Below, piece after piece: positions 9,754 through 18,561 of a DNA stretch of 64,000 nucleotides (the stretch's first letter is position 1; each line of letters begins with the position of its first letter). The notes beneath the pieces are model-generated. The model made no database searches. It saw only the letters and a list, made by a program, of their open reading frames with translations, and was not told the DNA's origin. The stretch lies in assembly GCF_000972495.1 (NCBI RefSeq), contig NZ_LATM01000024.1:1-64000 (forward strand). Direction: 5' to 3'. Position numbers and translations under genes: made by a program. Origin of the DNA: Hymenobacter terrenus (GTDB lineage Bacteria; Bacteroidota; Bacteroidia; Cytophagales; Hymenobacteraceae).

Positions 9754-10377
9754 TTACCGCCTCGTAGTGGAGTAAGCGGCGAGCAGGGTTTGGGCGTGTG
9801 CCCGGTCGAGCGCCTTGTTATAGAAAGGACCGTTGGGTTCCTGCAAATGGGCTTCAGCTAGGTTGCCCAGATCGAATGGCTCGAACCCGGCGGCGACAAT
9901 CAGCGACGCCACTACATCCTTAGCGGCATCATCGCCGGCCAGCGGCATGACTAAGCGTGGGGTGGCAAAGCTTTTTTCCAGAAGTACGGTATAGCCCTGG
10001 GTATTGAATGCCTTGACTATGTGGGCACCGGGCAAGCGGCGGGCAATTTCCTGGGCACCGCTCACGCCGGGTGGCAGCGTAATATCAAATGGATTATTGG
10101 TGTCAATTAGGATTTTGCCCTGAAGGTTGCCGGTCTGGGCCAAGGCCGCGTCGAGCGCTGCGAAGTGGACCGAAAGCACTATTATGTCACCAAAGGCCGC
10201 AGCCTCGGCAGGTGTGCCGGCCTGGGCGTTGGAGCCCAGCTCCTGGGTCAGGGTACGAAGCTTCTGTGGGGCGCGCGAGAAACTGAGCAACACTTGGTGG
10301 CCGGCTTGAGTGAAGAGGCGGGCCAGGTTGCCGCCGATCAGGCCAGCACCGACAATTCCGATTTTTTGTAAGGCCAT
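9754..10377 (-). CDS. NADPH-dependent F420 reductase-like NAD(P)-binding protein
   Basis: About 207 residues from MALQKIGIVGAG; an ATG four codons upstream is also possible. The Rossmann motif GIVGAGLIGGNLA, then SFSRAPQ, VLSVHFAALD, DTNNPF and VKAFNTQG match the F420_oxidored/NADP oxidoreductase coenzyme F420-dependent family. In bacteria without F420 these proteins are generic NAD(P)H-dependent oxidoreductases. The gene is divergent from the sensor kinase at 10672 and ends the redox run. Confidence 0.85.
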   Translation of the reverse strand: MALQKIGIVGAGLIGGNLARLFTQAGHQVLLSFSRAPQKLRTLTQELGSNAQAGTPAEAAAFGDIIVLSVHFAALDAALAQTGNLQGKILIDTNNPFDITLPPGVSGAQEIARRLPGAHIVKAFNTQGYTVLLEKSFATPRLVMPLAGDDAAKDVVASLIVAAGFEPFDLGNLAEAHLQEPNGPFYNKALDRAHAQTLLAAYSTTRR

Positions 10378-10545
10378 AGTGGAGTGCACAAGGACAGGCT
10401 AGTCGTTTAGCCTGCTCTCTTACCCTCTTGCCAAGCGTTGTGCCACGTCCGCTCAGGCAGGGTTTAGAAAGCCTTAAAACGGGGCTTATGGCGTAAAAAA
10501 GAGATTTTTACTATAACTAGGGCCGTAGAATAGTTGGAACTATGA

Positions 10546-10578
10546 CTCCAAAAAATGGCCGAATCTCCAAAAAAATGG
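10546..10578. promoter_or_regulatory. Direct repeat upstream of the TPR kinase
   Basis: CTCCAAAAAATGG (10546-10558) recurs with one extra A at 10565-10578, 19 bp start to start. This is close to two helical turns and sits about 95-125 bp before the kinase start, in the region divergent from the oxidoreductase. A regulator-binding role is inferred only from spacing and position. Confidence 0.35.
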
Positions 10579-10671
10579 AGGGAATGCCCAAATAACCGGA
10601 CCTATAAGTGTCTTGCTTAATTAAACGGAGAAATAGTATACATTGTAGTTTTTACCTTATACCCCGGCGAG

Positions 10672-12723
10672 ATGCCTGTTCTCAATTCATTAGCTCAGCG
10701 AATTATTAGCGCATTGATGCTGGCAGCGCTGGTAATAGGAGTACCTGGCAACAGTAGTGCGCAACCTCGCTCAGCTAAAATTGATAGCTTGCGTCTGCGC
10801 TTGAAGTCGTCGACGCCAATTCGTGCACGGGTTGTAAATATGCTGGCTTTGGCGAAGGCATATGCGGACTCGCAACCCGATTCTGCCTGGGCTTTGATGA
10901 CGCAGGGTAAGCAATTGGCGCAAAAAACTTCCCTCGTAGCTGAACTGGGGCAAGCAGAGGAAATAGCAGGGGATTTACAGACCCTTAAAAGTGGTTATCG
11001 GCAAGCCTTACGGAACTACGTGGAGGCGATGAAAATTTATCGCCGTATCGATGACCAAAAGGCGGTAGCGCGAGTCCTGACCGCACAGGGCAAAGCGCAT
11101 CTGAACATCAGCAACTACTCCCAAGCAGTTGAAGCGCTTACACAGTCGGCTCGTTTGCTGGAGGCCGTCGGCGACTCGGCGGGATTAGCCGATAACTTCA
11201 ACATTACCGGCTTGGGCTACACGGTTCAGCAGCAATATCAGCAGGCCATCGGATACTATGAGAAAGCCGCTCAATCCAATATTCGACTAGGGCGCAAGGA
11301 CCAAGCCGTCGTCAACTACGGCAACATCGTTGATGCTTATGCCGCGCAGAAGCAGTACGACCGTGCCATGCTCTACGGAAGGAAAGCCTTGCAGCTGAGC
11401 CGGGGAATTGATAATGGTAGGTCAGAAACGCTGATGTTCTTTTACCTGGGGTATGTCTATGAAAAAAAGCAGGACTTCGGTAATTCTCTAGCCTACTATC
11501 AAAAAGCATTAGCTGGATTCCAGCGCCTGAAAGATGAGTTTTGGATTGCCGGGACCAACATGAACCTGGGAAATGTGTACCGTAAACAGAATAACCCTGT
11601 TTTGGCCAACCAGCATACGTTGACAGCTCTTCGCCTCGCTAAATCCATTCATAAAGCTGACTTGGTGCAGGAAGTATACTCCTCGCTCTACCAAAACTAC
11701 GTTGCGCTCAAGGACTATAAGCAGGCATTTAATCACTTGGAAAAATATACTGCGCTGAAGGACAGCTTGCTAAATCGGGAGAAGAGTCTGCAAGTTGCCG
11801 ATTTGCAAGGGGCGTTTGATTTGGAGCGTAAGCAAAACCAGATTGGCCAGCTCCTGCAAAAAAGCCAGCTGCAGCAAGCCGAAATCAAGCAGCAGCAGCA
11901 GGCTCGTAATACCAGCTTTGGTGCCGCCGGCTTGTTGGTGCTGGTGCTAGGGGTGCTGTTCAGCCGGTACCGGCTTAAACAAAAGGCCAACCGCCTATTG
12001 GAAGCGAAGCAAGCTGAAATCAACCTGAAAAATGAATTGCTGGAGCGGCTGCTGGGCCAGAAAAGCGAGCTGTTGGAAGAAAAGGAGTGGTTACTTAAGG
12101 AAATTCATCACCGCGTCAAGAATAATCTACAAGTCATTCTGAGCCTGTTGAATTCGCAAGCGGCGCAGCTGCAGGACCCTGGGGCATTGTCGGCTCTGAA
12201 GGAAAGCCAAAGCCGCGTGCAGACGGTTGCCCTTATCCACCAGTTCCTCTACCAGTCGCACAATCTTTCCCGGCTGGATGCGAGCAATTACGTGCAAACC
12301 CTCGTGGAATACCTACACGAGACGCTGAGCCCCGGCGGCTGGATTGGGTTTGAAGTAGACGTAGAGCCCTTGAAGCTGGATATGGATCAGGCCTTGCCCA
12401 TGGGCTTGATTCTGAATGAGCTGGTGACCAACGCTATAAAATACGCTTTCCCCACGGGCCAGACCGGGAATATTCGGGTGGCTTTGTGCCAGACAACCGA
12501 GGCCGAGCTATTACTGGAAATAAGCGACAACGGCATCGGGTTGCCCGAAGGCTTTCGGCCCGCCGCGCATACCTCCTTGGGATTGAGTCTGGTACACGGC
12601 CTGGCGCGCCAATTGCGCGGGCGCGTGACTTTTCGTAGTGAAGGCGGTTGTCACGTTAGCTTATACGTGCCTTTGCCCATTGGCGCACGGCTTGCTACAC
12701 CTGTTTTGTCGATGACAATATGA
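10672..12723 (+). CDS. TPR-containing sensor histidine kinase (HisKA_2)
   Basis: 683 residues. A signal sequence or TM helix (~10-30) is followed by tetratricopeptide repeats (~90-365; for example QAIGYYEKAAQSNIRLGRKD and NSLAYYQKALAGFQRLKD), a coiled coil rich in Q/E (~380-412), a TM helix (416-432), a second coiled coil, and a HisKA_2 dimerisation box EIHHRVKNNLQ (477-487; His479 or His480 is the likely phospho-acceptor). An HATPase with NELVTNAIKY and DNGIGLP follows. The TPR sensor is predicted to be periplasmic. The stop overlaps the next gene's start by 4 bp, so the two are translationally coupled. Confidence 0.92.
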   Translation: MPVLNSLAQRIISALMLAALVIGVPGNSSAQPRSAKIDSLRLRLKSSTPIRARVVNMLALAKAYADSQPDSAWALMTQGKQLAQKTSLVAELGQAEEIAGDLQTLKSGYRQALRNYVEAMKIYRRIDDQKAVARVLTAQGKAHLNISNYSQAVEALTQSARLLEAVGDSAGLADNFNITGLGYTVQQQYQQAIGYYEKAAQSNIRLGRKDQAVVNYGNIVDAYAAQKQYDRAMLYGRKALQLSRGIDNGRSETLMFFYLGYVYEKKQDFGNSLAYYQKALAGFQRLKDEFWIAGTNMNLGNVYRKQNNPVLANQHTLTALRLAKSIHKADLVQEVYSSLYQNYVALKDYKQAFNHLEKYTALKDSLLNREKSLQVADLQGAFDLERKQNQIGQLLQKSQLQQAEIKQQQQARNTSFGAAGLLVLVLGVLFSRYRLKQKANRLLEAKQAEINLKNELLERLLGQKSELLEEKEWLLKEIHHRVKNNLQVILSLLNSQAAQLQDPGALSALKESQSRVQTVALIHQFLYQSHNLSRLDASNYVQTLVEYLHETLSPGGWIGFEVDVEPLKLDMDQALPMGLILNELVTNAIKYAFPTGQTGNIRVALCQTTEAELLLEISDNGIGLPEGFRPAAHTSLGLSLVHGLARQLRGRVTFRSEGGCHVSLYVPLPIGARLATPVLSMTI

Positions 12724-15700
12724 GTATTCCCCTCGCTTTCGCGCCCCTTTCGACCATCAGCAACGCCCCGGCCCCCGTATCCGTGCTGATTGTGGAAGAC
12801 GAGTTTGCTATTGCCAATGATCTGCGTACGTTGCTACATGGGTTCGGCTACGTTGTGATGGGCATTGAGCATTCGGCCGCCGAAGCCTTATTGTTCCTGC
12901 AAGAAAACCGGGTTGGACTCGTGTTGCTTGATATCCGTCTGCAGGGCGAACCTGATGGTATTGAGTTAGCCCGCGAAATTCGACTGCGCTACCAACTGCC
13001 GTTCGTATACATCAGCTCTCATGTGGACGAGGCCACCATGGCTCGCGCCAAAATCACCCACCCTTACGGCTTCGTCGTGAAGCCGTTCAAGCCGGCCAAT
13101 GTGCAGACGGCGTTGGAGCTGGCCGTGTACCGCCACGCCTACGAAGACGTTTCCCGCCAGGCGCAGGAACGCCGCTTGCTGCTCGACCTAAGCACTGCCC
13201 TTGCCACGGTGCGAGACAAACAGGAGTTGTTTACCCTGATTAACGAGCGGCTTCGGCCCCTGTTTGGCTTCGACGACTCTCCCCTATTGTACGTGGTGGA
13301 GCCAGACGGCCAGCAGCTACGCCTGTTTCTGCCGGAGGCAAACCGGAGAAGCGACGCCGATCGAGCCGCTCAGCCGTTGCACGAGCGGTTGGCAATAAAC
13401 GGCTTTTTTGGGGCTGCCCTCGCGGCCCGCCACCCCACGCAGTACCGTGCTGCCGAGTTGCGCCAGTCGTTTCCCGCTGATTGGCTGCTTGGGGCGACGG
13501 CCGGGCCAGACATCGCGCGGGTCGTGGTGGCGCCGCTGCGCGCGGCGGGTATGGTACTGGGTGCGTGGCAGTTTCACTACCGAAGCGCTGTCCCCATCCC
13601 GGCGGATACCATGAGCTTATTGGAACCCGTGGCCGACCTAGTGGCCTTGGCCCTGTCTAACATCTTGGCCAACGAAGCGGTGGTGGAGCGTGAGCGGGAA
13701 AAATCGTTGCAGCTGGCCGTCCAACAGGGCCTTACTGCAGGAAAAGACTGGGGCGATAAAATGTGCGGCACGGCCGTAAACCTGGGGCAGTTCCTGCCGT
13801 GGGAGCTATACAGTGCCTCAGTACCGGGCCAGCCCTCACGCACGATCAGTTGGCGGCGGCTGACTGATGGGACCGTGACGAGGCAGGACCTGCTGGGCGA
13901 GCTCCCGGGAGGTCCTTCGCCGCTGGAAATGCGCGACATTCTACTAGAAGCCCGGCCTTTTTACCAGTGTACCGCTTGTTACACGGGGCCGACCTTCGAG
14001 GAAATAGCCCGCCGCTACCGTATAGTGGGCCTGCTACGTGACGTCCAGGCGGTGCGGTCCTGTATTTGCCTGGCCGTACCAGTCGCCGGCGCGAGGCTAG
14101 TTCACCTGCTGTTGGCATCTTCTCAGCCCGACGCTTTCTCGGAGAAAGACCTAGCCAGCTGCCAACGTCTGCTGCCGCAAATGGCCTTGGCTCTGGAAGC
14201 CTTATTTGCCTTCGAAAACCTGCAACAAAACGAAGCGGAAAAGGCCTTTCAGCTCACCGTCAACAACGCGCTGGTGTCAATCAAGGACCGCATCAAGCTC
14301 TGCGAAGCCTTGGCCACCGAAATAAACCACTTGGTGAGAATACAATCTTTTACACTCAGCATCTACCTGAATGGGAAAGAGGACTACCGCGTAAACTTCC
14401 GGAAGCAGCTGGATGGTACCTGGCAGGGCCGCGTTCGAACAGAAGAGGAGACGGCCGTTGCCGGGCCGCACGTCCGCCTGCCCCCTGGCCTGTACGTAGG
14501 GGAGGACTTTGAGTATCAATACGAGCGGGCCTCGTGCTTCAAAAATGCCCGAGACCAGGGCGGTATCAATTCCTGCCTGATTCTGGGGCTCCGCATGGGT
14601 GCCGACGTAGAAGCGACGGTTATTCTTTGTGAAACGAGGGCTTTCGCTTTTACCCATCAGGATTATGAGCTACTGCAAACATTGATTCCGCAGCTCTCGC
14701 TAGCGCTGGAAAACCTATTCGCCTTCGAGCAAATTGAGCAGCTAAAAGCCCGGTTGGAGCAAGACAAGCAGTACCTGGCGGAGGAAGTAAAAACGGCGTA
14801 CAACGTTGGAGAAATTATTGGGACCAGCCCAGGCTTGCAGCAAGTCTTTCGTCAAATCCAGCAAGTGGCCGCTACGGATACCACCGTGTTGGTGCTGGGC
14901 GAAAGCGGCACTGGCAAAGAGTTGGTTGCCCGTGCCGTGCACGACCATTCGCCGCGCCGAGACCGGGTGCTGGTTAAACTCAACTGCGCTGCGCTGCCCA
15001 GTAATTTGATTGAGAGTGAGCTGTTCGGTCACGAAAAGGGCGCTTTCACCGGGGCCATCGACCGGCGGATAGGCAAGTTTGAGCTAGCCCACGGGGGCAC
15101 TATTTTTTTAGATGAAATTGGGGAGCTGCCTTTGGAGCTGCAAAGCAAGTTGCTGCGAGTCTTGCAAGAGCGGGAAATCGAACGACTGGGCGGTAAAGGC
15201 CCCATTCCGGTGGATGTACGGGTGGTGGCCGCCACCAACCGTGACCTAGAGCAGGAAGTGCGCGCCGGCCGCTTTCGATTGGATCTGTACTACCGCCTGA
15301 GCGTGTTTCCGGTACTGTTGCCGCCTCTGCGCGACCGTGGCGAAGACCTAGTGCTGCTGGCTAACCACTTGGCACAGAAATGCTGTCAGCGCATGGGGCG
15401 CCCTTTCCGTGGTATTAGTGAAGGGGCGTTGCAGGAACTGCACAGCTACGCCTGGCCGGGCAACATCCGGGAATTAGAAAATCTCATCGAGCAAGCCGTT
15501 ATTCTCCACGACGGGCGTGGCCCCTTGGTGTGGGGTCGGCCCCTGACTAGCCCTTCCAGGAAGTCAGCAGCTGAGATTATCCAGTCTGAAACGAATGATT
15601 CGGGTGTTCTGACGTTAACTTCCCCAGCAATGATGAAGCAAACCCTCCAGGAATTGGAAAAGGGCTACATCTTAATGGTACTCAAGCAAACCTACGGCCG

Positions 15701-15809
15701 CATCCGCGGCCGGGGCGGTGCCGCGGAATTGCTCGATATTAAGCCGACTACCCTGGAAGCGAAAATGGAGAAGCTGGGTATCAGAAAAGAATTTAATGCA
15801 ACAGCATAA
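12720..15809 (+). CDS. Response regulator: REC, GAF repeats, sigma54 activator, Fis HTH
   Basis: 1029 residues. Receiver domain (20-140) with acidic pair E26/D27, phospho-acceptor D71 (LLDIRL) and K121 (VVKPFKP). Three GAF-like regions follow (~155-320, ~330-505, ~510-675). The AAA+ sigma54-interaction domain (~690-925) has Walker A GESGTGKE, GAFTGA for sigma54 contact, and Walker B GGTIFLDEIGE. The C-terminal Fis-type HTH (~975-1025) carries GRIRGRGGAAELLDIKPTTL. It is the output partner of the overlapping TPR kinase. The GAF set suggests small-ligand inputs in addition to phosphorylation. Confidence 0.93.
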   Translation: MSIPLAFAPLSTISNAPAPVSVLIVEDEFAIANDLRTLLHGFGYVVMGIEHSAAEALLFLQENRVGLVLLDIRLQGEPDGIELAREIRLRYQLPFVYISSHVDEATMARAKITHPYGFVVKPFKPANVQTALELAVYRHAYEDVSRQAQERRLLLDLSTALATVRDKQELFTLINERLRPLFGFDDSPLLYVVEPDGQQLRLFLPEANRRSDADRAAQPLHERLAINGFFGAALAARHPTQYRAAELRQSFPADWLLGATAGPDIARVVVAPLRAAGMVLGAWQFHYRSAVPIPADTMSLLEPVADLVALALSNILANEAVVEREREKSLQLAVQQGLTAGKDWGDKMCGTAVNLGQFLPWELYSASVPGQPSRTISWRRLTDGTVTRQDLLGELPGGPSPLEMRDILLEARPFYQCTACYTGPTFEEIARRYRIVGLLRDVQAVRSCICLAVPVAGARLVHLLLASSQPDAFSEKDLASCQRLLPQMALALEALFAFENLQQNEAEKAFQLTVNNALVSIKDRIKLCEALATEINHLVRIQSFTLSIYLNGKEDYRVNFRKQLDGTWQGRVRTEEETAVAGPHVRLPPGLYVGEDFEYQYERASCFKNARDQGGINSCLILGLRMGADVEATVILCETRAFAFTHQDYELLQTLIPQLSLALENLFAFEQIEQLKARLEQDKQYLAEEVKTAYNVGEIIGTSPGLQQVFRQIQQVAATDTTVLVLGESGTGKELVARAVHDHSPRRDRVLVKLNCAALPSNLIESELFGHEKGAFTGAIDRRIGKFELAHGGTIFLDEIGELPLELQSKLLRVLQEREIERLGGKGPIPVDVRVVAATNRDLEQEVRAGRFRLDLYYRLSVFPVLLPPLRDRGEDLVLLANHLAQKCCQRMGRPFRGISEGALQELHSYAWPGNIRELENLIEQAVILHDGRGPLVWGRPLTSPSRKSAAEIIQSETNDSGVLTLTSPAMMKQTLQELEKGYILMVLKQTYGRIRGRGGAAELLDIKPTTLEAKMEKLGIRKEFNATA

Positions 15810-15880
15810 GACAGGGGCACGGGATGCCGTGGCGTAAGATGTAGCCTAGAGCGGTTTCGAGGTCTGTGTACCGCCCCGCT

Positions 15881-15947
15881 GTAACGCGGACTCTTAGTCC
15901 GCGAGTCCGCCTGACTGCCTGACGCGCGGACTAAGAGTCCGCGTTAC
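15881..15947. repeat. Long palindrome, GCGGACT/AGTCCGC family (copy A)
   Basis: Perfect 23-bp arms (15881-15903 and 15925-15947) are separated by 21 bp. Each arm is itself palindromic around CGCGGACTCTTAGTCCGCG. It lies between the convergent sigma54 activator and the ECF42 sigma gene, where it may also end transcription. The upstream 14 bp AGCCTAGAGCGGTT (15843-15856) recur beside copy B. Confidence 0.8.
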
Positions 15948-15993
15948 GGTACAAAAAACAGCCTCTGCGTTTATTTGGCGTGCCCTAACTGGT

Positions 15994-17244
15994 TTAGCCA
16001 GCTAAGCACCGTTGGAGCCGTTCCCGGAGCATATCCTGCTTCCGTACCTCCGTGGTGAGGGCTAGCGCTTGCTGCCAATGAGCGGCGGCGCGTTGTTGGT
16101 TCAAGCCTTCGTATAACTCGCCAAGCAGCGCATGATACAAGCCGCTGCTTCCCATGCCCTCAATTTGTTCGGCGGCTGCGATGGCCGCGGCCGGCGAGTT
16201 CGACTTGCTCAGCACGTAGGCCCGGCTTAGCGCGACAATAGGACTGGCTTGCAAGCGCAGCAGCTGGTTGAAAAGCTGTAGTAATTCTTGCCACTTAGCG
16301 GGCGTATCGGGCTGGGTGTGGTGGTAGGCAATCATGGCCTCGACATGATAGGAGGTTACTTCTAACCCAGTAGCGGCAGCATTGAGATGGGCCACGCCCT
16401 GCGCCTGCAGGCCGGGGTGCCAGCGGGCGCGGTCTTGGGCGTGCCAGGGCAGGAGGTCCCCGTCAGCCGCGGTGCGACTGGCCAAACGCGAGGCGTGAAA
16501 GCACATCAGGGCCACCAGGGCGTAAACGGCTGGCTGGCGGGTGGCCGGCGCTTCCAGGAGCAGCAGGCCCAGGCGCAGAGCTTCGCGGCACAGGTCCTGA
16601 CGTACCACCGCGTCGGGACTGGCCGAGTAGTAGCCCTCGTTGAACAACAGGTAGATGCAGCGCAGCACCCCATCGAGGCGGCCCGGCAAGGCCTCCGCCG
16701 GTGGGAAGTCCATACTCAGCTGCTCCTGCCGAATCTTTTCCTTGGCCCGGTACAGCCGCTTGGTGATGGTGTCGGGAGTAGTCAGGAAGGCGTGGGAAAC
16801 TTCGGCAATGCTGAATCCGCACAGGGTTTTGAGGGCCAGGGCCACCTGGGCATCGGCGGGCAGTCGGGGGTGGCACACGGCAAACAGCATCTGCAACTGG
16901 CTGTCCGAAAGGGCCTGAAACGCTGCTTCAATATGGGCCTGAATGGTGTAGCCCGCCGGCAGGCCCAGTCGCAGGTCAGCCGTTGCCTTCTCGGCCGTAC
17001 GCTGCCGCTGCACATAGGTGTAGGCTTTATTCTTGGCCACTTTGTAGAGCCAGGCAGTGGGGTTGTCGGGCAGCCCACGCAGGCGCCAGGTTTCGTAGGC
17101 CTGCACGAAGGTGTCCTGCACCAGGTCTTCGGCCACTTCGAGCCGGTCGAAGCCGAAGAGCCGGGTGAGCACGGCCACCAAGCGTCCGGCCTCGTGCCGG
17201 AACAGATGGTCGACTAAGATGGGCGCATCGGGAGGCGTAGGCAT
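15994..17244 (-). CDS. ECF42-type RNA polymerase sigma factor with C-terminal extension
   Basis: 416 residues. Sigma-70 region 2 (~10-80; VAEDLVQDTFVQAYETWRLRG) and region 4 (~105-175; LCGFSIAEVSHAFLTTPDTITKRL) are followed by a long helical, TPR-like extension (~185-410) with YLLFNEGYYSAS, the mark of DUF6596/COG4941 sigma factors. These ECF42-type factors lack a classical anti-sigma and are encoded beside DGPF-motif YciI proteins, as here at 18562-18909. The extension is thought to control activity. Confidence 0.92.
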   Translation of the reverse strand: MPTPPDAPILVDHLFRHEAGRLVAVLTRLFGFDRLEVAEDLVQDTFVQAYETWRLRGLPDNPTAWLYKVAKNKAYTYVQRQRTAEKATADLRLGLPAGYTIQAHIEAAFQALSDSQLQMLFAVCHPRLPADAQVALALKTLCGFSIAEVSHAFLTTPDTITKRLYRAKEKIRQEQLSMDFPPAEALPGRLDGVLRCIYLLFNEGYYSASPDAVVRQDLCREALRLGLLLLEAPATRQPAVYALVALMCFHASRLASRTAADGDLLPWHAQDRARWHPGLQAQGVAHLNAAATGLEVTSYHVEAMIAYHHTQPDTPAKWQELLQLFNQLLRLQASPIVALSRAYVLSKSNSPAAAIAAAEQIEGMGSSGLYHALLGELYEGLNQQRAAAHWQQALALTTEVRKQDMLRERLQRCLAG

Positions 17245-17427
17245 CGGCAGGAAAGTTACGCCGGAGTTAGTATTGGTATTTCAAACAGCATCACCGACTA
17301 TTCGCGCCCCCAGCTCGGGCTTCGGGTAGCATGCCAGCTCAAGGATATAGAGGACATCGGATGGGCGAAAGGCGGACACCAACACCGGGCGGTTCAGCCA
17401 GGGCAGGAGCAACGGTGGGGCTACCAC

Positions 17428-17820
17428 CTACGCCAGCGCCGGGGAGCCAAACCACAAGCGCTGGTCCCGGGCCACCGCCCCAGCGTACATCAGCGCCCCG
17501 CCAATCATATTGGCTATCCGGAATACGTTGAGCAGTTCCATAGGGTCGGCGGCATGAGGCGCGTGAATGAGCACCGCTACCAAAAGCAGGTAAACGGACA
17601 GCAGCAGCGCCGCCAGCTTATCAAACCGCCCCAGGCTGGCGCTGACGATGAATGCCAGCAGCCCGGCCCCGGTCAGGTAGTTCCAGAAATACGGGAACGG
17701 CAGGTATTTGGGCACGTAGGTGTTTACGCCTACATCGGGCAGGCCGAAGTGCAGGAACACATAAAAGGAAAATGAGAGCACGAAGAGCCAGCGGCCCCAA
17801 GCGGTGAGGGAGGTGGACAT
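17428..17820 (-). CDS. DoxX-like membrane protein
   Basis: 130 residues with four predicted TM helices (~8-25, 45-62, 65-85, 98-118), beginning AWGRWLFVLSFSFYVFLHFG. Small four-helix proteins of the DoxX/DoxX-like type are common next to ECF42 sigma and DGPF genes. It lies between those two here on the same strand. The biochemical role is unknown. A degraded paralogue sits immediately upstream. Confidence 0.75.
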   Translation of the reverse strand: MSTSLTAWGRWLFVLSFSFYVFLHFGLPDVGVNTYVPKYLPFPYFWNYLTGAGLLAFIVSASLGRFDKLAALLLSVYLLLVAVLIHAPHAADPMELLNVFRIANMIGGALMYAGAVARDQRLWFGSPALA

Positions 17821-17857
17821 AACAGCGAGAAATAAATGAATGGGAAAAAGCCTGGCG

Positions 17858-17891
17858 GATGTCGGAGAGGAGCACAGTTCTCTCCGACATC
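17858..17891. repeat. 12-bp inverted repeat between DoxX copies
   Basis: GATGTCGGAGAG (17858-17869) pairs exactly with CTCTCCGACATC (17880-17891) across a 10-nt loop. It lies 5' of the intact DoxX-like gene and 3' of the degraded one. There is no T-tract, so a repeat element or attenuator is as likely as a terminator. Confidence 0.6.
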
Positions 17892-18312
17892 TCCCACTGG
17901 CTACCGGTGGGTGGGAAAGCTACTTGCCGGTCGGGGGCAGCTCAGCGGTATGCCCGGGACGGCACTGGGCTGCCGCGGCTGTCCGAAGCGCAGGCGTGGG
18001 TCCCGACAAACATCAAGGCTCCGCCCATGGCAATGAAGTTGCGGAAAATGTTCACTACTTCGTTTGGGTCGGTGCCGCGCAGGGTGTGCAGCAGGTGCAC
18101 GAGCCCGACCAGCAGCAGAATATAGAAGGCCGGCGTGGCGGCCAGCCAGCAGCGGCGCCAGAGCCCGCCGGCACCGGGCGCCGGACCCGGCGTCGTTCAC
18201 CTTCGGTTGCGACACGCCCAGTAGGCCCGCCACGTACGCCTGTGACACCCTGAAGTGCTTCCGCATGGCTCCCGGCAGTCCGGGCGGCAGCGTCTTCATC
18301 CAACGTACCAGA

Positions 18313-18357
18313 TAGTGGGGTGCTGTCGGCGCCGCCGCTCGTCGGCCGCCCCACTAC
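18313..18357. repeat. 8-bp inverted repeat inside the degraded DoxX gene
   Basis: TAGTGGGG (18313-18320) pairs with CCCCACTA (18350-18357), enclosing a GC-rich 29-nt segment. It lies just beside the 13-bp hairpin and marks the disrupted part of the pseudogene. A small inserted element is possible. Confidence 0.4.
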
Positions 18358-18370
18358 AAGTTTACAGCCC

Positions 18371-18410
18371 CAGGGGTTGGATTTAGAAAAAGTAAAAAAT
18401 CCAACCCCTG
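18371..18410. repeat. 13-bp perfect hairpin
   Basis: CAGGGGTTGGATT (18371-18383) and its exact complement (18398-18410) flank an A-rich 14-nt loop. It lies within the disrupted DoxX-like pseudogene on the minus strand. Confidence 0.65.
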
Positions 18411-18561
18411 TCCTGCCCCGCCATGCGCTGGGCCGACACCGCGCGTACTTCCAGAAATAGGGCTGCGGCAGCTAGGCTGGTACTAAGCGTGCACCCACGT
18501 CGGGCCGAGCACGAAGAGCCAGCGGCCCAGGTTGGTCAGGCGGCGCATAAAGAAATGCTTC

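Larger units (their letters stand above)
17942..18548 (-). pseudogene. Degraded DoxX-like paralogue
   Basis: ATG at 18548 starts LTNLGRWLFVLG, matching the intact neighbour's GRWLFVL, then stops after 21 codons. Further down, other frames give VSQAYVAGLLGVS and then LAATPAFYILLLVGLVHLLH, DPNEVVNIFRNFIAMGGALM and FVGTHA, which align with LNVFRIANMIGGALMYAG of the intact copy. The two copies share 22 identical bp (17776-17797 and 18507-18528). The middle is displaced by inverted repeats. This is a tandem duplicate that decayed. Confidence 0.6.

Noticed and set aside
18185..18299. XRE-like helix-turn-helix (VSQAYVAGLLGVSQPKVN)
   Set aside because: The segment lies where a DoxX-like TM helix is expected, and the flanking frames match the DoxX-like neighbour; the HTH resemblance is coincidental.
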